Positions 9,316-20,000 of a stretch of DNA of 64,000 nucleotides are shown here, piece by piece. This DNA is from SW132 sp038150125 (GTDB lineage: Bacteria; Bacteroidota; Rhodothermia; Balneolales; Balneolaceae). A program made the position numbers and the translations under genes. The stretch's first letter is position 1; each line of letters opens with the position of its first letter. The stretch covers positions 78,858-142,857 of the forward strand of contig NZ_JBBVMF010000016.1 of the NCBI RefSeq assembly GCF_038150125.1, given 5' to 3'. The notes beneath the pieces were generated by a model. It did no database searches. It saw only the letters and a list, made by a program, of their open reading frames with translations, and had not been told where the DNA came from.

Positions 9316-12186
9316 ATGATGAAATACTTACGAATCAAAACATTACTGTGTACAGTACTCTTCTTTCTCCCTGCTGTATTAATCGCACAGGACACAAATA
9401 TGAATGGGCTGGAACAGTCGGTCCAGGATACAGTTGCTAATGTTGATGAGGCTAACATTGATATATTAGGCCCGTCAACAGTTCAAGGGGCATTTCGAAA
9501 AGTTTCCAGAGAAGACCTCATGGGCGGTATCTCTGTTGTGGACGTGCCGAGTATAATGGAGAAAAATTACATGACCTACAGCCTGGAAAATATGCAGGCT
9601 TTTGTGGGAGGGTTCAACGGAAGCCTTCGGGGCATGGGTGATTATCTTGTATTGGTTGATGGTATACCCCGCGATCCGGGAACGATCAACCCGGCTGCTA
9701 TACAGCAGATTAGTTTTCTGAAAGGTATATCAGCAAGTGTACTTTACGGGAGCCGTGCCTCCAATGGTGTAATATATATAACGACTCAGAGAGGAGGAGA
9801 GCATGAACTCAGAATTAACGGACGTGTTGACGGTGGAATAAATATTCCAAAGCAATATCCAAACTATCTGGGTTCTGCTGAATATATGACTCTTTATAAC
9901 GAGGCGTTACAGAATGACGGCTTGTCGCCCTTATATAGTAACGAGACTATTTACAGGCACTCTACCGGTAATGATCCGTTTCGTTACCCTAATGTTGATT
10001 ATTATTCACCCCAATACCTGAGAGATTTCACAAACCGTTACCACGGGAATGTTGAAATAGCGGGTGGTAACCAGACTGCCAGGTATTTTACCAACATCAA
10101 CTTTGCCACCTCAAATTCACTATTGAATTTCGGGGAAGCTGAAAATATGAGGGGTAACAACTTCAACATTCGTTCAAATGTTGACTTCCAGCTGAATGAA
10201 ATCATTACAGCGTCGGTTGGTGCCGGGGTTATCTATGATGAGCAAAACGGTGTGAATACCAACTACTGGGGACAAGCTGCTTCATTACGGCCAAATCGAT
10301 TTACGCCACTCATTCCAATTGATATGTTTACGGATGGAAATGAGAACCTGCAACAGCTTGTTGAGAACAGTAACTATATTATAAATGACAGATTTCTGCT
10401 GGGTGGTAACCAGCTTAACTCCACAAACCCTATTGCGGGTGTTTATGCAGGAGGAACAAGCCAATCAGTTGGCCGCCAGTTTCAGTTCAACACGGGTCTC
10501 AACATAGACTTGAAAGGATTACTTCAAGGCTTGGAATTTCAGGGCCAGTTTGGTGTAGATTATCAATCTTCATTTAATCAGGCTTACAATAATGAGTATG
10601 CAGTGTATGAGCCAAACTGGGTTGCATACAATGGGAATAATCAGATAAGCAGCCTGAATATATTCGGCCAAGATGCAAAGACAGGAGTTCAGAATGTTAA
10701 CTCAAGTATATTTCAGCAAACACTCGCATTCACCGGTCAGTTTAACTACCACCGTAACATAGATGAGGACCATCAGGTTTCGGGAATGCTTATTGCCAAT
10801 GTGCACCAGTTAACGTATTCCGGGGAGTATCACCGAACAGGTAATTTAAACCTGGGTTTACAGTTTGGGTATAATTACCAGAAAAGGTATTACTTAGATT
10901 TTAGTGCTGCCGTTCCTCATTCAGCAAAACTACCGGAGGGCAATCGCCGGGCTTTCTCTCCAACTGCAACACTGGGTTGGAAGATCAGTGAAGAAGATTT
11001 CATGGCTGATGTTTCCGCAATTAGCAGCCTTAAAGTATATGTATCCGGCGGTATCGTGAATACTGATATGCCCATTCCCGGATATCACTTATACGAACGC
11101 AGCTATTCGCAAGCAAGTGGTTCTTATTTTGGATGGGGAGATGGTAATCTAAGGCGCGGAACTCAATCTTTTAGAGGAGCCAATCCCGATCTTGATTACA
11201 TAAAGCGTAAAGAACTGAATGCTGGTTTCGATGCAATTTTCTTTGAAAACTCACTCGCGGTAGATGCATCTTTCTTCTACAATAGAATGAACGGCGGAGT
11301 TATTCAGGCTTCATCGCTGTACCCGAGTTACTTTTCAACAGGATTTCCGCAGAATTCATTTATTCCCTATGTCAATTACAACATTGATCAGCGAAGTGGA
11401 ATTGATTTTAATGTGCGGCTCAATGAAGAGCTGGGCGGGGTAAACTGGACGCTGGGACTGGCGGGAACCTATTTTGACAGTAAGGCTGTCAGACGGGCTG
11501 AAAATAACAGGTTTGACTTTCAAAACAGACAAGGAACGCCGTTAGACGGTATCTGGGGGCTGGAAAGCCAGGGCTTTTTCATGAGTCCGGAGGATATTGA
11601 TAATTATGATGCTTCCCAGCAATTTGGAACGGTACAAGCAGGCGACATAAAATATCTGGATCAAAATAATGACAATCTCGTAAACGCCCAGGATCAGGTG
11701 TTTCTCGGTAAAGCCGGATGGAATGGGGCACCGATGGAATTTGGTGTTCACCTGACAGCGCGATGGAAAGATTTCACATTATTTACATTGGGTACCGGAC
11801 AATTCGGTGCGTATGGTATGAAAAATGGCGACTATTACTGGGTAAACGGGGACGATAAATACTCTGCTGAAGTCCGTGGACGATGGACCGAGGAGACCAG
11901 AAATACTGCAACCTACCCACGTCTTACAACTCAAAGTGGCAGTAACAACTACCGCACATCAAGATTTTGGATGTACAGCACTGATCGATTCGACCTGCAG
12001 AAGGTACAGTTAACATATAACTTACCTAATAGTGTACTTCAGAGTTCAAATATTCGAGATCTGCAGTTATACGTGACCGGTGCAAATCTGCTGACCATTT
12101 CTCCCAATAGCGATATTATGGAGCGAAATGTGGGTGGCAATCCCCAAACGCGGTTTTTTAATCTGGGAATAAAAGCAAACTTTTAA
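9316..12186 (+). CDS. Second SusC-like TonB-dependent receptor, no transducer or CarboxypepD domain
   Basis: A receptor of about 956 residues, shorter than the first SusC. The signal peptide (KTLLCTVLFFLPAVLIAQ) fits a start at 9316 or 9319; the frame is open back to 9265. There is no STN and no carboxypeptidase-D-like domain. After about 50 residues it goes straight to a plug (GAFRKVSREDLMGG, DYLVLVDGIPRD, ISASVLYGSRASNGVIYITT), then the barrel, ending FFNLGIKANF. It forms a second receptor pair with the SusD gene at 12211. Without the STN domain it should be regulated by, but not signal to, the FecI/FecR system. Two receptors in one locus suggest uptake of two oligosaccharide types. Confidence 0.92.
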   Translation: MMKYLRIKTLLCTVLFFLPAVLIAQDTNMNGLEQSVQDTVANVDEANIDILGPSTVQGAFRKVSREDLMGGISVVDVPSIMEKNYMTYSLENMQAFVGGFNGSLRGMGDYLVLVDGIPRDPGTINPAAIQQISFLKGISASVLYGSRASNGVIYITTQRGGEHELRINGRVDGGINIPKQYPNYLGSAEYMTLYNEALQNDGLSPLYSNETIYRHSTGNDPFRYPNVDYYSPQYLRDFTNRYHGNVEIAGGNQTARYFTNINFATSNSLLNFGEAENMRGNNFNIRSNVDFQLNEIITASVGAGVIYDEQNGVNTNYWGQAASLRPNRFTPLIPIDMFTDGNENLQQLVENSNYIINDRFLLGGNQLNSTNPIAGVYAGGTSQSVGRQFQFNTGLNIDLKGLLQGLEFQGQFGVDYQSSFNQAYNNEYAVYEPNWVAYNGNNQISSLNIFGQDAKTGVQNVNSSIFQQTLAFTGQFNYHRNIDEDHQVSGMLIANVHQLTYSGEYHRTGNLNLGLQFGYNYQKRYYLDFSAAVPHSAKLPEGNRRAFSPTATLGWKISEEDFMADVSAISSLKVYVSGGIVNTDMPIPGYHLYERSYSQASGSYFGWGDGNLRRGTQSFRGANPDLDYIKRKELNAGFDAIFFENSLAVDASFFYNRMNGGVIQASSLYPSYFSTGFPQNSFIPYVNYNIDQRSGIDFNVRLNEELGGVNWTLGLAGTYFDSKAVRRAENNRFDFQNRQGTPLDGIWGLESQGFFMSPEDIDNYDASQQFGTVQAGDIKYLDQNNDNLVNAQDQVFLGKAGWNGAPMEFGVHLTARWKDFTLFTLGTGQFGAYGMKNGDYYWVNGDDKYSAEVRGRWTEETRNTATYPRLTTQSGSNNYRTSRFWMYSTDRFDLQKVQLTYNLPNSVLQSSNIRDLQLYVTGANLLTISPNSDIMERNVGGNPQTRFFNLGIKANF

Positions 12187-12210
12187 CTAAGATTTAGTGA
12201 GACAGAGATT

Positions 12211-13980
12211 ATGTATAAAAGGATATTAGCATACTTGTTGTTTATACTTGTTGCCGTTCTCATTGGCAGTTGCAGTGACGTATTAAGTCCCGCCAACGAG
12301 AATATCAATGAGCTCGAAGACATGTACAACGATGCGTCATACGCCGAAGGTATTTTGGCTAACGCTTACAACCTGCTTCCCAGTAATGGATGGACGTTTA
12401 CGGATGTAGCCACAGACAATGCTGTGACCAACGATAATAATGCTGCACTTCGTCAGATGGCCACCGGCCAGTGGACCGCAGACAATTATCCGTTGAATCA
12501 ATGGCAAAACAGCCGGGCAGCCATTCAATATTTAAACATCTTTCTTGCAAATGCAGACCAGGTGCAGTGGGCCGATGATGATGCTACGAAGGAATTATTC
12601 AACAACCGGCTAAAGGGTGAAGCTTATGGCTTAAGAGCGCTTTTTACGTATCATTTGTTGCGTAACCACTCAGGGTGGACAGGGGGCAATCAAAGTGGCG
12701 AGCTACTGGGTATACCAATAATATTAGAGCCACAAGACAAAGATTCCGATTTTCAAACGCCCCGGGATACTTTTGAAGCAAGCATGGAGCAAATATACAG
12801 CGATATCGAAAGTGCCGGAGATTTACTTCCACTTGATTATGGAAATGTGGGAAGTCCTGGCCAGTTGCCGGATGGTTTTGGAAGCACCAATGATGATTTA
12901 GGCCGATTTAACCGTGTATTTGGCGATGACGGCAAACAGAGAATGAGCGGACGTATTGCACTTGCTGTAAAAGCTAAAGCGGCTCTTTTAGCAGCCAGCC
13001 CTGCATACACTGCTGGTACAACTACTTCCTGGGAAGATGCTGCCAATTATGCCGGAGAGTTGTTACAATTAAATGGTGGTATAACAGGTATAGCACCCGA
13101 AGGAGATAACTGGTACAATGCTACTGATATGGCAAGTATTGGATCGGGGGCCAACCCACCTGAGATGATTTGGAGAACGAATATTGGTCAAAGTAATGCT
13201 TTGGAATCTCAGCACTTTCCTCCAACTCTTTTTGGAAATGGCCGGATAAATCCGACGCAGAGTTTAGTAGATGCGTTTCCTATGGCAAATGGGTATCCAA
13301 TAGACCATCCGAATAGCAACTATGACCCTACAAATCCCTACCAAAACAGAGTTGCTCTGTTAAATGAATACATCCTGGTAAATGGAGGTACGGCTGGAGT
13401 TAATAGTACCACAATTATCACTGCCGCAGATGGGAACACTAATGATGCTTTAAACCAGGTATCGACGTCTACCCGCACGGGCTACTATATGAAGAAACTA
13501 CTTCGGCAGGATGTTAATCTTGATCCAACAAGCACTAACAATCAATTGCATTATAACCCCCGCATACGTTACACCGAAATTTACCTTGCTTATGCAGAAG
13601 CAGCCAACGAAGCGTGGGGCCCAAACGGCACCGGGTCATTTGGTTTTTCTGCTTATGACGTGATCGAAGCTATCCGTGCACGCCAGGGCGTTGACCAGCC
13701 TGACCAGTATATGCAGAATGATATTACCTCCACAGCGGATATGCGTGAACTCATCCGTAGTGTCCGCCGAATCGAACTTGCGTTTGAAAACTTTCGATTC
13801 TGGGATCTGCGCCGCTGGAACATGGATCTGACAGTACCAGCAGATGGAGTAAGTATTGTAAATGGTAACTTTAATAGGGTGACCGTTGAGCCGCGGGAAT
13901 ATCAACCCTACATGCAATTTGGCCCTATCCCATTCGATGAGGTACTAAAATTCGGTTTAGAACAGAATTATGGATGGTAG
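12211..13980 (+). CDS. Second SusD/RagB-family lipoprotein
   Basis: A 589-residue surface lipoprotein, partner of the preceding receptor (24 bases upstream). The signal is MYKRILAYLLFILVAVLIGSC with the lipid cysteine at residue 21. SusD features include EGILANAYNLLPSNGW, the helical RLKGEAYGLRALFTYHLLRNH segment, RIRYTEIYLAYAEAANEAWG and the terminal RRIELAFENFRFWDLRRWN signature. It is diverged from the first SusD, consistent with a different glycan-binding face. The DNA lies in a continuous run of plus-strand genes with short gaps, so co-transcription with its receptor is expected. Confidence 0.94.
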   Translation: MYKRILAYLLFILVAVLIGSCSDVLSPANENINELEDMYNDASYAEGILANAYNLLPSNGWTFTDVATDNAVTNDNNAALRQMATGQWTADNYPLNQWQNSRAAIQYLNIFLANADQVQWADDDATKELFNNRLKGEAYGLRALFTYHLLRNHSGWTGGNQSGELLGIPIILEPQDKDSDFQTPRDTFEASMEQIYSDIESAGDLLPLDYGNVGSPGQLPDGFGSTNDDLGRFNRVFGDDGKQRMSGRIALAVKAKAALLAASPAYTAGTTTSWEDAANYAGELLQLNGGITGIAPEGDNWYNATDMASIGSGANPPEMIWRTNIGQSNALESQHFPPTLFGNGRINPTQSLVDAFPMANGYPIDHPNSNYDPTNPYQNRVALLNEYILVNGGTAGVNSTTIITAADGNTNDALNQVSTSTRTGYYMKKLLRQDVNLDPTSTNNQLHYNPRIRYTEIYLAYAEAANEAWGPNGTGSFGFSAYDVIEAIRARQGVDQPDQYMQNDITSTADMRELIRSVRRIELAFENFRFWDLRRWNMDLTVPADGVSIVNGNFNRVTVEPREYQPYMQFGPIPFDEVLKFGLEQNYGW

Positions 13981-14029
13981 TAGATTTAGCATGATATTTA
14001 ATAATTATTTAAAAATAGAACTGGGAAAG

Positions 14030-15082
14030 ATGAAAAATAAGAGTGTTTTAACCGCGTTTTTAATAGTGACGGCCATGACCTTATTGACATCCTGTCAAAA
14101 TGAGGACTGGAATTTCCCCGATTATGAGTACCAATCCGTGTATTTTTCTTATCAATACCCGGTGAGAACCATAATCCTGGGAGATTATACATTCAACAAT
14201 GAGATAGATAATCAGCGTCAATTCAAAGTCATGGCTACCACGGGTGGTGTTTATGTAAATGAAAACGACGTGATGATTGACTTTGTAGTTGACCCGTCTA
14301 TGGTTGATGGTTTCGTGTTCGATGGCAGTGGTAATCCAATTCAGTCGTTACCGACAAACTATTATGAGTTTGTGTCTAATTCCGATCAGTTAATGATTCC
14401 GAAGGGAGAACTGGCAGGTGGAGCTACCGTACAACTCACGGACGCTTTTTTTCAAGACCCTGATGCTTTCAATACAACCTATGTGCTTCCTGTACAAATG
14501 ATGAGTGTCGCTAATGCCGACACCATCTTGCAAGGGCAAGCGAAAGAGATCGTTAGCAATCCAAGACGAGGAGTTGCCGGAGACTGGGACGTTCAGCCTA
14601 AGGATTTCACTTTCTATGCCGTAAAGTATATTAATCAGTATGATGGGTTTTATCTGCGACGCGGAGAAGATGTTTTTACAGATGTGAATGGTGATACTGA
14701 GACCATCATCCGCCGTGCAGAATCCATTGTGAAGGATGAAGTTGTTGAGTTAAATACACAGAGTCTAACTCAGATAACATTTCCGTTAATCATTCAGGAT
14801 AGCCAGGGCAACAATATTAACATTACACTTCTACTCGACTTTGATGACCAGGGCAATATTACTGTATCTGACAATGCAGCTGATTATACCGCAAGCGGAA
14901 GCGGAACCTTTTTTGAAAAGAGTGAATCGCAGGAAAATTGGGGTGGCGAAAACCGTGCTGCAATTTACCTCGACTATGAGATCGATTGGGATCAATCACA
15001 GCGTCGCTTAGAAACAGCGGATACGTTGGTGATGCGTGATCGCGGAATCGGGTTAGAAACATTTAGCCCGGTACTTCCCTAA
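14030..15082 (+). CDS. SGBP-like lipoprotein with DUF1735/DUF5627-type domains
   Basis: A 350-residue predicted surface lipoprotein. The ATG at 14030 gives MKNKSVLTAFLIVTAMTLLTSC with the lipid cysteine at residue 22; the frame is open from 13970 but that start would bury the signal. The N-terminal half (residues about 30-175; VYFSYQYPVRTIILGDY, NENDVMIDFVVDPSMV, TYVLPVQMMSV) resembles the BT_3987-type DUF1735 domain. The C-terminal half (GTFFEKSESQENWGGENR, then YLDYEID) resembles DUF5627. Such proteins sit right after SusD in many PULs and are thought to bind glycan at the surface. No catalytic motif is visible. Family naming is from recall of sequence character and is moderately sure. Confidence 0.75.
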   Translation: MKNKSVLTAFLIVTAMTLLTSCQNEDWNFPDYEYQSVYFSYQYPVRTIILGDYTFNNEIDNQRQFKVMATTGGVYVNENDVMIDFVVDPSMVDGFVFDGSGNPIQSLPTNYYEFVSNSDQLMIPKGELAGGATVQLTDAFFQDPDAFNTTYVLPVQMMSVANADTILQGQAKEIVSNPRRGVAGDWDVQPKDFTFYAVKYINQYDGFYLRRGEDVFTDVNGDTETIIRRAESIVKDEVVELNTQSLTQITFPLIIQDSQGNNINITLLLDFDDQGNITVSDNAADYTASGSGTFFEKSESQENWGGENRAAIYLDYEIDWDQSQRRLETADTLVMRDRGIGLETFSPVLP

Positions 15083-15112
15083 ATTTTCATTAACAAAGAG
15101 CAGAAGAATATT

Positions 15113-16762
15113 ATGAAACAGTTACTTAATGTAGGACTTTATATAGCGGCCTTGATAATGTTAGCGTCCTGTACAAAGGATAACACGACTAACTTTGTTA
15201 TGGAAAAGCCGCAAAGTGTAGCGGTGCAGGATTCAGTGGATAACAATTATTCTCCGCTGAAATCGTACGTAGAAAATCAGAATACAACCTTTAAAGTCGG
15301 CGCCGGTATTTCGGCTTCAGCCTATGCTGATCAGGGTGCAATTTATGGGTTGGTGAACAGTAACTTCCTGGAAGTTACTCCCTACGGAATAAGCCATGGT
15401 GATGTTGTTCAGGCAGACGGTAGTCTTAACCTGGATAGTATGAATAGTTTTATGGCCGCAGCCCGGCAAGCCGGGATTTCAGTGTTTGGTAATGCCATTA
15501 TTTCACCACAGAATGAGAATGAATCCTATCTGAATGAGTTAATTGCACCTGAAACTGTAAGTGTAAGTGAACCATCATGGGAATTGGTTTCAGAAGCTGA
15601 CTTTGAAACGGATAATGCTTCAAATTACCAATCAAACAATAATGCTGTTACATCTTTTACCGCTGAAGGTGAAGGTTTCGAAGGGGATGGAAGAGCTCTG
15701 AAAGTCGTTAATGCTGAAGTTAGAGATAACGATTGGCAAAGCCAGTTATTTATGACATTTGAACCCAAGGTGGAAGCAGGTGATCAGTTTAGATTTGTTA
15801 CGAATGTGCGTGCAGAGCAGGATGTTAGTTTTTCGACACAGGCTCATAGGGTACCCTATGAGTATTTGCACTGGGATTTCTTTGGCACAATTAGTGCTTC
15901 ATCGGAATGGTCAGTTTATGAAAGACAAATTACGGTTAGTGAACAACAGGCGGGTGCAGGAACGATAGCTTTTAATCTAGGAGCAACTGCAACCACATAC
16001 TATTTTGACAACATGCAGGTTTGGTACTATAACACTGAAGGCGGGACCGAAACTGTGGAAAAAACACCTGAAGAAAAACAGGAAATTCTGAGTTTTGAAC
16101 TGGAGTCATGGGTTTCGTCAATCGTTGATACTGCATCAAGCATAAATGCCTGGAATGTGGTTAACGGAGCAATCGCAAGCGGCAGCGAAAATGGTTACGA
16201 ATTAAAAAGTGATGGCTCGTTCAACTGGCAAGAATACTTAGGACCCGAATATGGTGTTCAAGCTTTTCAAGTGGCCAGAGAGCATGCCGGTGATGATGCT
16301 ATACTTTTTATAAGCGATACTGGATTGGAAAACCTTTCGAAAACTCATGGTCTCTTAAACTATGTTGAATACATAGAGAGTAACGGGGCCACAGTTGATG
16401 GCATAGGTACCCACCTGAATATTAGTATCAATACCAGCAAGCAAGACATATCGGAAATGTTTGAGCTGTTGGAAGCAACCGGAAAAATGGTAAAAATTTC
16501 AGGCCTTACTGTTGGGCTTGGAGGAGTTAGTGCAGGTGTTGCTTCTCCTGAACTTTATCAAGCTCAGGCCGATATGTACCAGTTTGTGGTAGATGAGTAC
16601 TTTAGTATTGTACCGGGTAATCAGCAATATGGTATCACCGTTTGGAACCCACTTGACAGTGCTGATAATCCAGCAGGTCTCTGGACACAGGATTATGTTC
16701 GAAAAAGAGCATATGCAGGCTTTGCTTCTGGTATTATGAACGGACTAAATAGCGGTAATTAA
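15113..16762 (+). CDS. GH10-like lipoprotein with inserted CBM and lost catalytic residues
   Basis: A 549-residue lipoprotein (lipobox LASC, Cys20). Residues 58-135 and 325-540 follow the GH10 barrel when laid beside the real GH10 xylanase at 23834: FKVGAGISAS for FKIGVALNSS, SNFLEVTPYGI for KHFNSATPENL, WNVVNGAIA for WDVVNEAAT, VDGIGTHLNI for IHGIGMQAHY, and VKISGLTV for VMITELDV. Both catalytic glutamates are glycines here (residues 352 and 464), and the WHSQ and ENxxKW subsite motifs are gone. A jelly-roll module of CBM4/22 type is inserted at about 155-306, as in xylan-PUL GH10 enzymes. It is therefore probably a non-catalytic xylan-binding surface protein. It ends the receptor operon; a terminator follows. 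Confidence 0.8.
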   Translation: MKQLLNVGLYIAALIMLASCTKDNTTNFVMEKPQSVAVQDSVDNNYSPLKSYVENQNTTFKVGAGISASAYADQGAIYGLVNSNFLEVTPYGISHGDVVQADGSLNLDSMNSFMAAARQAGISVFGNAIISPQNENESYLNELIAPETVSVSEPSWELVSEADFETDNASNYQSNNNAVTSFTAEGEGFEGDGRALKVVNAEVRDNDWQSQLFMTFEPKVEAGDQFRFVTNVRAEQDVSFSTQAHRVPYEYLHWDFFGTISASSEWSVYERQITVSEQQAGAGTIAFNLGATATTYYFDNMQVWYYNTEGGTETVEKTPEEKQEILSFELESWVSSIVDTASSINAWNVVNGAIASGSENGYELKSDGSFNWQEYLGPEYGVQAFQVAREHAGDDAILFISDTGLENLSKTHGLLNYVEYIESNGATVDGIGTHLNISINTSKQDISEMFELLEATGKMVKISGLTVGLGGVSAGVASPELYQAQADMYQFVVDEYFSIVPGNQQYGITVWNPLDSADNPAGLWTQDYVRKRAYAGFASGIMNGLNSGN

Positions 16763-16850
16763 TATATCATGTTAAGTGCAACGGTTAGAGGATCTGCCAA
16801 TTTGAGGTAGACCACCAGCTAAGTGCCTCTGAAATATTATACAACAAATT

Positions 16851-16899
16851 AGCCTTATTACCGGCCAGGATTAATTCTTGTGTTGGTAATAAGGCTTTT
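16851..16899 (+). terminator. Rho-independent terminator after the receptor operon
   Basis: AGCCTTATTACC at 16851-16862 pairs exactly with GGTAATAAGGCT at 16885-16896, with a 22-base loop, and the right arm runs into TTTT. It lies 88 bases after the stop of the GH10-like gene and before the next gene, so it should end the FecIR/SusCD transcript and make the FG-GAP gene the start of a new unit. Confidence 0.75.
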
Positions 16900-17038
16900 A
16901 CATATAATGTGGGTTCGTTGTCGGGTGATTTCGTAAAAGTCATGGTTTTTAAATCCTTTCGATATTTGCTAACCGTTGTAGTGTATGAGTCTATAATAAA
17001 AACGTTCTGTAAAACACCCATTGACTAATCTTAACTCT

Positions 17039-20000
17039 ATGAAATTTAAAGAGTTATTCTTCTTCTTATTGCTGTCGGTTTTGTTGGCTCAATGCACCAC
17101 CGAGCGCGAGAATATTGAATTTGACTGGAATCAGGAAGAAGGGTACCGCTGGTCTGAACTGCAGTTGCCTGGCCAGGGAAAAGCGGGATTTAAGCAATTA
17201 ACAGAATCAGAGACGGGAATAGCGATTAGCAGTAATTTAGCAGAAGAAAGCTATATAAATAATAGTGTGCTGCTTAACGGGTCAGGAGTTGCGGCAGGAG
17301 ACGTTAATGGTGATGGTTGGACTGATTTGTATTTCACACAAATTGATGGACCCAACAAACTATACATCAATCAAGGTAACTTTCGCTTTAATGATATCTC
17401 TCAGGTAGCCGATGTGGAGCTGAATGACTATAAATCAGCAGGTACCGTACTTGCTGACGTAAACGGAGATGGTCATTTAGACTTATTAGTAACTACCTAT
17501 GATAATGGAACCATACTGCTATTAAATAATGGCGAGGCTGAATTTACCCATGCTAAACAAAGTGGTTTAGATTCTTCTACAGTGGGTGGAACAACCATGG
17601 CCCTTGCCGACATTGATGGGGATGGAGATCTTGATTTATATGTAACACACTATATTAATGAAAGAGTACGAGATTTGTACTCTCCGGGAGATCTTATTGG
17701 TGGTAATGTGGCTGTTAGAGAAGGTGACCGCTACAATATTAAAGAGGAGTTTCGAAAATATTACACCAATATAACCAGCGTTATGGGCCCAACCATCCGA
17801 GAAAAAGGAACGGTGGACGAACTCTATTTAAATGAAGGTGGAATCGGTGAAGATTGGGAGGGATTTAAAAAAGTTGAGAATTTAAAAGATCATTTTTTAG
17901 ATGAAAATGGAGAACCCCTTGGTGTTGGCGAAAAATGGGGGCTCACGGCTCGATTTGAGGATATCAATGGTGACGGCCTGCCCGATTTGTATGTCTGCAA
18001 TGATTTTTGGACGCTTGACCAGTTTTGGATCAATCAGGGAGATGGAGTTTTTAAAAAAATAGATCCGCACAACTTCAGGCACATGAGTTTGTCATCAATG
18101 GGAGTAGCGGTTGGTGATGTGAATAATGATGGACACGCCGATCTGTTTATCTCCGATATGCTTAGCCCGGTTCACAGCCGCCGTATGCGCCAAATTATAA
18201 ATATGGACCCCGTACCGGTTGGCCCTGGAGAGATTTTAAACCAGCCTCAGTATACCCAAAATACCCTGTTTGTAAATAGGGGGGACAATAGTTTTGTAGA
18301 GACTGCCAATTATAGCGGGGTGGAAGCCAGTGGCTGGTCGTGGGCAACATCTTTTATTGATGCGGATTTAGACGGTTTGCAGGATCTGTTTATTACTACC
18401 GGCTATGAATATGATGCACAGGATCTGGATTCAAGTGCACGATTGAGCCAGAGCAACAATGAGGAACCCTATAATCTTGAACGCTATCTAAGAACGAAAC
18501 TGCAATATCCATCCCTGAATCTTAAAAACCGTATCTATAAAAATGGAGGAGATTTAACGTTTTCTGAGGTAGGCTCTGAGTGGGGCTTCACTCAGGAGGA
18601 TGTGTCCCAGGGATTGGCTATTGCTGACCTGAACAATGACGGAGCGCTTGATATGGTTTCCAGCCGTATGAATGATAAGGCCGCTATCTATGAAAATGCC
18701 AGCGGAGAGTCTCGCATAGCTGTTCGCTTGATTGGTTCAGCGCCAAACACCCAGGCTATAGGTGCAAGGGTAACTCTGAGTGGTTTTGAGCCTCTGCAGG
18801 TTAAACGCATCGTGTCTGGCGGCAACTACATGTCAGGCTCAGCACCTCAGCTAATGTTTGCCATTAAGCCAGAAAAACCTGATCAGGCGTTAAATATCAG
18901 ATGGCCTGATGGGAAAGAGAGTACTATTGAAAATGTTAGTGCCAATCGCATCTACGAAATTTACCAGGATAGCATTTCAGTCCGGTCGGGCACTGATACC
19001 GATACAGGCATTGCTCAGCCGATTTTCAAAGATGTTTCTGATCGTATTAATATGTCTGATCCTGAAAATGAGTTTCAAGATTATCGGCGGCAGCCTTTCA
19101 TACCTGTAATGCTGAGCCAGCTTGGGCCTGGTGTGGCTTGGCTCGACTACAATAATGATAATCGGGAAGATTTTATGCAGACCTCAGCAGAGGATGGGAG
19201 GTTGGCAGTATTCCGGAACGAGGGCGGAGGGGAATTTACCAGGCAAAATATTCCCGGCTTAGATCATGAGCGCACCCATGGCGGTGACCAAACAGCAATA
19301 ATTGGCTGGCGAACAGATAAAGGCATGAACGTGGTAGTGGGGCAATCAGACTACGAACAGCCTTCCACGGGAGTGCCTTCAGCTTATCATTATATGATTC
19401 GTGATGGCAAAGTAGTAAACACTCAAGAATTACCGGGAACAGGTTCAAGTACCGGAACTATTGCCGCAGCTGATTACAACAAGAATGGAACGCTTGACCT
19501 GTTTGTAGCCGGCCGGGTTATTCCCGGTGAATATCCTGAATCAGCAAGTTCAGCGCTATATACACTCGATGATGAGCAGTTTGTACAGGATGAAGCCAAC
19601 ACTGAGCTTTTGCAAGACATCGGGTTGGTTACCGGTGCGGTCTTTACCGACTATAATGGTGATGACTGGCCGGATTTACTGGTCAGCACAGAGTGGGGCA
19701 GCCTTAAACTATATGAAAATGATCAGGGGCAGTTCCGGGAAGTAACCCAAGAATTGGGATTAGATGAATATCAGGGGTGGTGGAATGGACTTGCCACAGG
19801 AGATTTTAATGGTGATGGCCGGCCAGATATTATAGCCACAAACTGGGGCACAAATAGCCGGTATGAGATTGTTGAAGATCATCCGATGCGCATGTATTAC
19901 GGATACATTGATGGAAATAACTCACTTGATATTATACAAGCCAATTATAATACAGAGACGCAGGCATATGTGCCTATACGAGGGCTAAAGTTTTACTCAG

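Noticed and set aside
15113..16762. Active GH10 xylanase call
   Set aside because: Both catalytic glutamates and the substrate-subsite motifs are absent, in contrast to the gene at 23834.
16785..17021. 78-residue minus-strand frame between the GH10-like and FG-GAP genes
   Set aside because: It is overlapped by a strong intrinsic terminator and shows no family features.
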